A stretch of DNA of 64,000 nucleotides, taken from assembly GCA_002354635.1 (NCBI GenBank), contig DELZ01000004.1:321131-385130 (forward strand). Direction: 5' to 3'. The stretch is from Sphingomonadales bacterium UBA2683. GTDB lineage: Bacteria; Pseudomonadota; Alphaproteobacteria; Sphingomonadales; Sphingomonadaceae. The stretch's first letter is position 1, and each line of letters opens with the position of its first letter. The translations under genes and the position numbers were made by a program. Shown one piece after another: positions 61,591 through 64,000 of this stretch. Under the pieces are notes generated by a model, which ran no database searches, had not been told where the DNA came from, and was given only the letters and a program-made list of their open reading frames with translations.

Positions 61591-64000
61591 TCGCCGCAAT
61601 CGCGTCCTCGGCCCTTGCGCCATCGGGTCCGCCGCCCTGGGCCATGTCCGGACGACCGCCGCCGCCCTTGCCGCCAACCGCTGCCACGCCGGCCTGAACC
61701 AGATCCACGGCGCTAAAGCGTCCGGTCAGATCATCGGTGACACCGACGGCCACCGTGGCCCGTCCCTCATTGACCGCCACCAGGGCGCTGACGCCGCTCG
61801 ACAGTTGCTTCTTTGCCTGATCCACCAGTCCGCGCAATTCCTTGGGATTGAGGCCCTGGATCACTTGCCCCGCAAAGGCGATATCGCCGATCGTTTCCGT
61901 CTCCGCCGCTTTCGCGCCGCCGCCGTCGCCAGCCAGCGCCAGCGCTTTCTTTGCCTCGGTCAGTTCGCGGTCCAGCTTCTTGCGTTCCTCCACCAGCGTC
62001 GCGACGCGATCGGCCGCTTCCTCCGGCGAGGACTTGAGTGTCGCCGCAATCGCCTTGAGCTTCGCGTCGCGGTCGGTGAGCCACAGGCGTGCCGCTTCGC
62101 CAGTCAGCGCCTCGATCCTGCGCACACCGCTGGCCACTGCCGATTCCGCGATGATCACCATCACCCCGATATCGCCAAGCGCGCGGACATGGGTGCCCCC
62201 GCACAGTTCGACCGAATAATCCAGCTTGTCCTCTGTCCCCATCGAAAGCACCCGGACTTCGTCACCATATTTTTCGCCAAACAGCGCCAGCGCGCCCGCG
62301 GCTACTGCGTCGTCAGGACTCATCAGGCGCGTCGTGACCGGGCTGTTGCCCCGGATCTGCGCGTTCACATCAGCTTCCACGGCGTTCATTTCGGCTTCGG
62401 TCAGAGCCGATACATGCGAGAAATCGAAGCGCAGCCGGTCCGGTGCCACCAGGCTGCCCTTTTGCGTTACATGGTCGCCGAGATGATGCCGCAGTGCCTT
62501 GTGCAGCAAATGGGTGGCGCTGTGATTGGCCCGCAGCGCGCTGCGCCGATTGCCATCCACGGCCAGATGCACGCTGTCGCCGACCGACACCGAGCCGGAC
62601 CGGATTTCGATCTGGTGAGCATGCAGGCGACCCAGCGGTTTCCGCGTGTCGGTAACGTCGGCCTGAAAGCCGTCCGTTCCGGAAATTTCGCCGGCGTCGC
62701 CCATCTGGCCGCCGCTTTCACCGTAGAACGGGGTCTGGTTGGTCAGCAGGGTGACTTTATCGCCGCTTTCCGCCGCCGCGATCTCCTGGCCATCCTTGAC
62801 CAGCGCGACCACTACGCCCTCGCCTTCCTCTGACGTATAGCCGGTAAATTCGGTGCTGCCCTCACGCTCGGCGATGTCAAACCACACGGCATCGGAGGCC
62901 TGATCGCCGGACCCTTTCCAGGCGGCACGGGCAGCGGCTTTCTGTTCCGCCATCGCCTTGTCGAAGCCTTCCCGGTCCACGCCGAGCGAGCGGACGCGCA
63001 AGGCGTCTTCGGTCAGATCATAGGGAAATCCGAACGTGTCATAGAGCTTGAACGCCGTTTCACCGGGCAGGACATCGCCTTCACCCATGTCCGCGATCTC
63101 GGCGTCGAGCAGCTTCAGTCCGTTGGCCAGCGTCTGCCGGAAATTGGTTTCCTCGCGCAGCAGGGTTTCCTCGATCAGCGGCTTGGCGCGGATCAGTTCG
63201 GGAAAGGCATTGCCCATTTCGCCGGTCAGCGCACCGACCATCCGGTGCATCAGCGGATCCGCGGCCCCCAGCAAATGGGCATGGCGCATCGCGCGGCGCA
63301 TGATCCGGCGCAGCACATAACCGCGGCCTTCGTTGGACGGCAACACGCCATCAGCGACAAGAAAGGACGAGGCACGCAGGTGGTCGGCAATGACCCGGTG
63401 ACTGGCCTGATTGTCGCCGGTGGTAACCGTGCCGGTCAGCGAACCTGATTCGGCGATCAGCGCCCTGAACAGGTCGATCTCATAATTGTCGTGCACGCCC
63501 TGCATGACGGCGGCGATCCGTTCCAGGCCCATGCCGGTATCGATCGACGGCTTCGGCAGGTCGACGCGGTCGCCCTCGCCGCGCTGGTCATATTGCATGA
63601 ACACCAGATTCCAGATTTCGACAAAGCGGTCGCCATCCTCGTCCGGACTGCCGGGAGGGCCGCCGGCGATATGCTCACCGTGATCGTAGAATATCTCGCT
63701 GCACGGGCCGCAGGGGCCGGTGTCGCCCATCGACCAGAAATTGTCACTGGTCGCGATTCGGATGATCCGCTCGTCCGGCAGGCCGGCGATTTTCTTCCAC
63801 AGGTCGAACGCTTCGTCGTCTGTATGGTAGACGGTCACGGTCAGGCGGTCCGGGGAAATGCCCCAGATTTTTGTGATCAGATTCCAGGCATGGTGGATCG
63901 CCTGTTCCTTGAAATAGTCGCCGAAGGAAAAATTGCCCAGCATTTCAAAGAAGGTGTGATGGCGTGCGGTATAGCCGACATTGTCGAGGTCATTGTGCTT
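61568..64000 (-). CDS. alaS: Alanine-tRNA ligase (5' partial)
   Basis: Class II synthetase charging tRNA-Ala, with editing of Ser/Gly. The frame runs off the right edge; the last 57 bases encode KHNDLDNVGYTARHHTFFE, class II motif text just before MLGNFSFGDYFKEQ. So the start is roughly 75-80 codons outside. The editing domain has the zinc ligands NHSATHLLH and CGGTHV, and the C-Ala domain ends with a Gly-rich GGKGGGGRPDMAQGGG segment. About 810 of the usual 880 residues are present. An internal Met at 63943 is not the start. Confidence 0.97.
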   Translation of the reverse strand, partial: KHNDLDNVGYTARHHTFFEMLGNFSFGDYFKEQAIHHAWNLITKIWGISPDRLTVTVYHTDDEAFDLWKKIAGLPDERIIRIATSDNFWSMGDTGPCGPCSEIFYDHGEHIAGGPPGSPDEDGDRFVEIWNLVFMQYDQRGEGDRVDLPKPSIDTGMGLERIAAVMQGVHDNYEIDLFRALIAESGSLTGTVTTGDNQASHRVIADHLRASSFLVADGVLPSNEGRGYVLRRIMRRAMRHAHLLGAADPLMHRMVGALTGEMGNAFPELIRAKPLIEETLLREETNFRQTLANGLKLLDAEIADMGEGDVLPGETAFKLYDTFGFPYDLTEDALRVRSLGVDREGFDKAMAEQKAAARAAWKGSGDQASDAVWFDIAEREGSTEFTGYTSEEGEGVVVALVKDGQEIAAAESGDKVTLLTNQTPFYGESGGQMGDAGEISGTDGFQADVTDTRKPLGRLHAHQIEIRSGSVSVGDSVHLAVDGNRRSALRANHSATHLLHKALRHHLGDHVTQKGSLVAPDRLRFDFSHVSALTEAEMNAVEADVNAQIRGNSPVTTRLMSPDDAVAAGALALFGEKYGDEVRVLSMGTEDKLDYSVELCGGTHVRALGDIGVMVIIAESAVASGVRRIEALTGEAARLWLTDRDAKLKAIAATLKSSPEEAADRVATLVEERKKLDRELTEAKKALALAGDGGGAKAAETETIGDIAFAGQVIQGLNPKELRGLVDQAKKQLSSGVSALVAVNEGRATVAVGVTDDLTGRFSAVDLVQAGVAAVGGKGGGGRPDMAQGGGPDGARAEDAIAAIRSVLAG

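Noticed and set aside
1..64000. CRISPR array, insertion sequence, prophage, integron or rRNA operon
   Set aside because: No regularly spaced direct repeats, transposase, integrase, phage structural or rRNA sequence was recognised.

Overview
The window reads as chromosomal DNA of an alphaproteobacterium, most likely order Sphingomonadales (Sphingopyxis/Sphingorhabdus/Parasphingorhabdus-like). The grounds are the protein flavour of the housekeeping genes, an envelope cluster without lpx genes, a sphingomonad-type TonB-dependent receptor, secreted M28/S9 peptidases and an alphaproteobacterial-type LexA box. No transposase, integrase, phage gene, CRISPR array or rRNA operon was seen. Coding density is very high: the largest gene-free stretches are about 278 bp (9081-9358), 274 bp (30251-30524), 245 bp (55058-55302) and 229 bp (17493-17721). 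The last three carry regulatory-looking sequence; in 9081-9358 I see nothing convincing.

Layout. 1-8.1 kb: rppH (5' end outside the window), a DUF481 outer-membrane protein, a reverse-strand run guaB > small protein > rsmB > TPR protein, a secreted M28 peptidase, then a QmcA-like SPFH protein with its NfeD partner. 8.1-16.8 kb: two small proteins sharing an Asp/Gly-rich tail, a family 5 uracil-DNA glycosylase, an agmatine-to-putrescine set (aguA, aguB) with a secreted methyltransferase-like protein between them, and a divergent M28/S9 peptidase pair. 16.9-23.2 kb: rpsD, a chorismate mutase, the rpiB-glyA-nrdR-trmJ run, and kup. 23.3-28.1 kb: a tight cytochrome c maturation operon, ccmC-D-E-F-G-H-I, lacking ccmA and ccmB. 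28.2-34.8 kb: a SulP transporter with an XRE regulator, a DUF983 protein, a Leu/Val-type dehydrogenase, tRNA-His, an isolated gspJ-gspK pair and a 2OG-Fe(II) oxygenase. 34.8-38.4 kb: an NRAMP-like transporter with pxpA-pxpB-pxpC (5-oxoprolinase). 38.4-50 kb: the conserved translation/envelope supercluster rpsB-tsf-pyrH-frr-uppS-cdsA-dxr-rseP-bamA-skp-fabZ, followed by rpmE. 50.1-55.2 kb: a TetR regulator and a DUF3604 lipoprotein, divergent from a TonB-dependent receptor. 55.3-64 kb: a small SOS-type membrane protein, psd-pssA, icd, an FAD monooxygenase, a CPA2 antiporter and alaS (5' end outside).

How it fits together. Most of the window is core metabolism and envelope biogenesis in translationally coupled operons with ATGA/GTGA/TTGA overlaps. 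Secreted peptidases and 5-oxoproline hydrolysis suggest peptide use. The points most worth a second look are: (1) a direct-repeat LexA box in front of an 80-residue single-span membrane protein, a candidate SOS checkpoint factor; (2) a 44-residue in-frame expansion in aguA that duplicates an active-site motif; (3) a TetR gene that seems to start at a non-AUG codon, next to a palindromic operator between a DUF3604 lipoprotein and a TonB receptor; (4) an NRAMP homologue lacking the canonical metal-binding residues, coupled to pxpABC.
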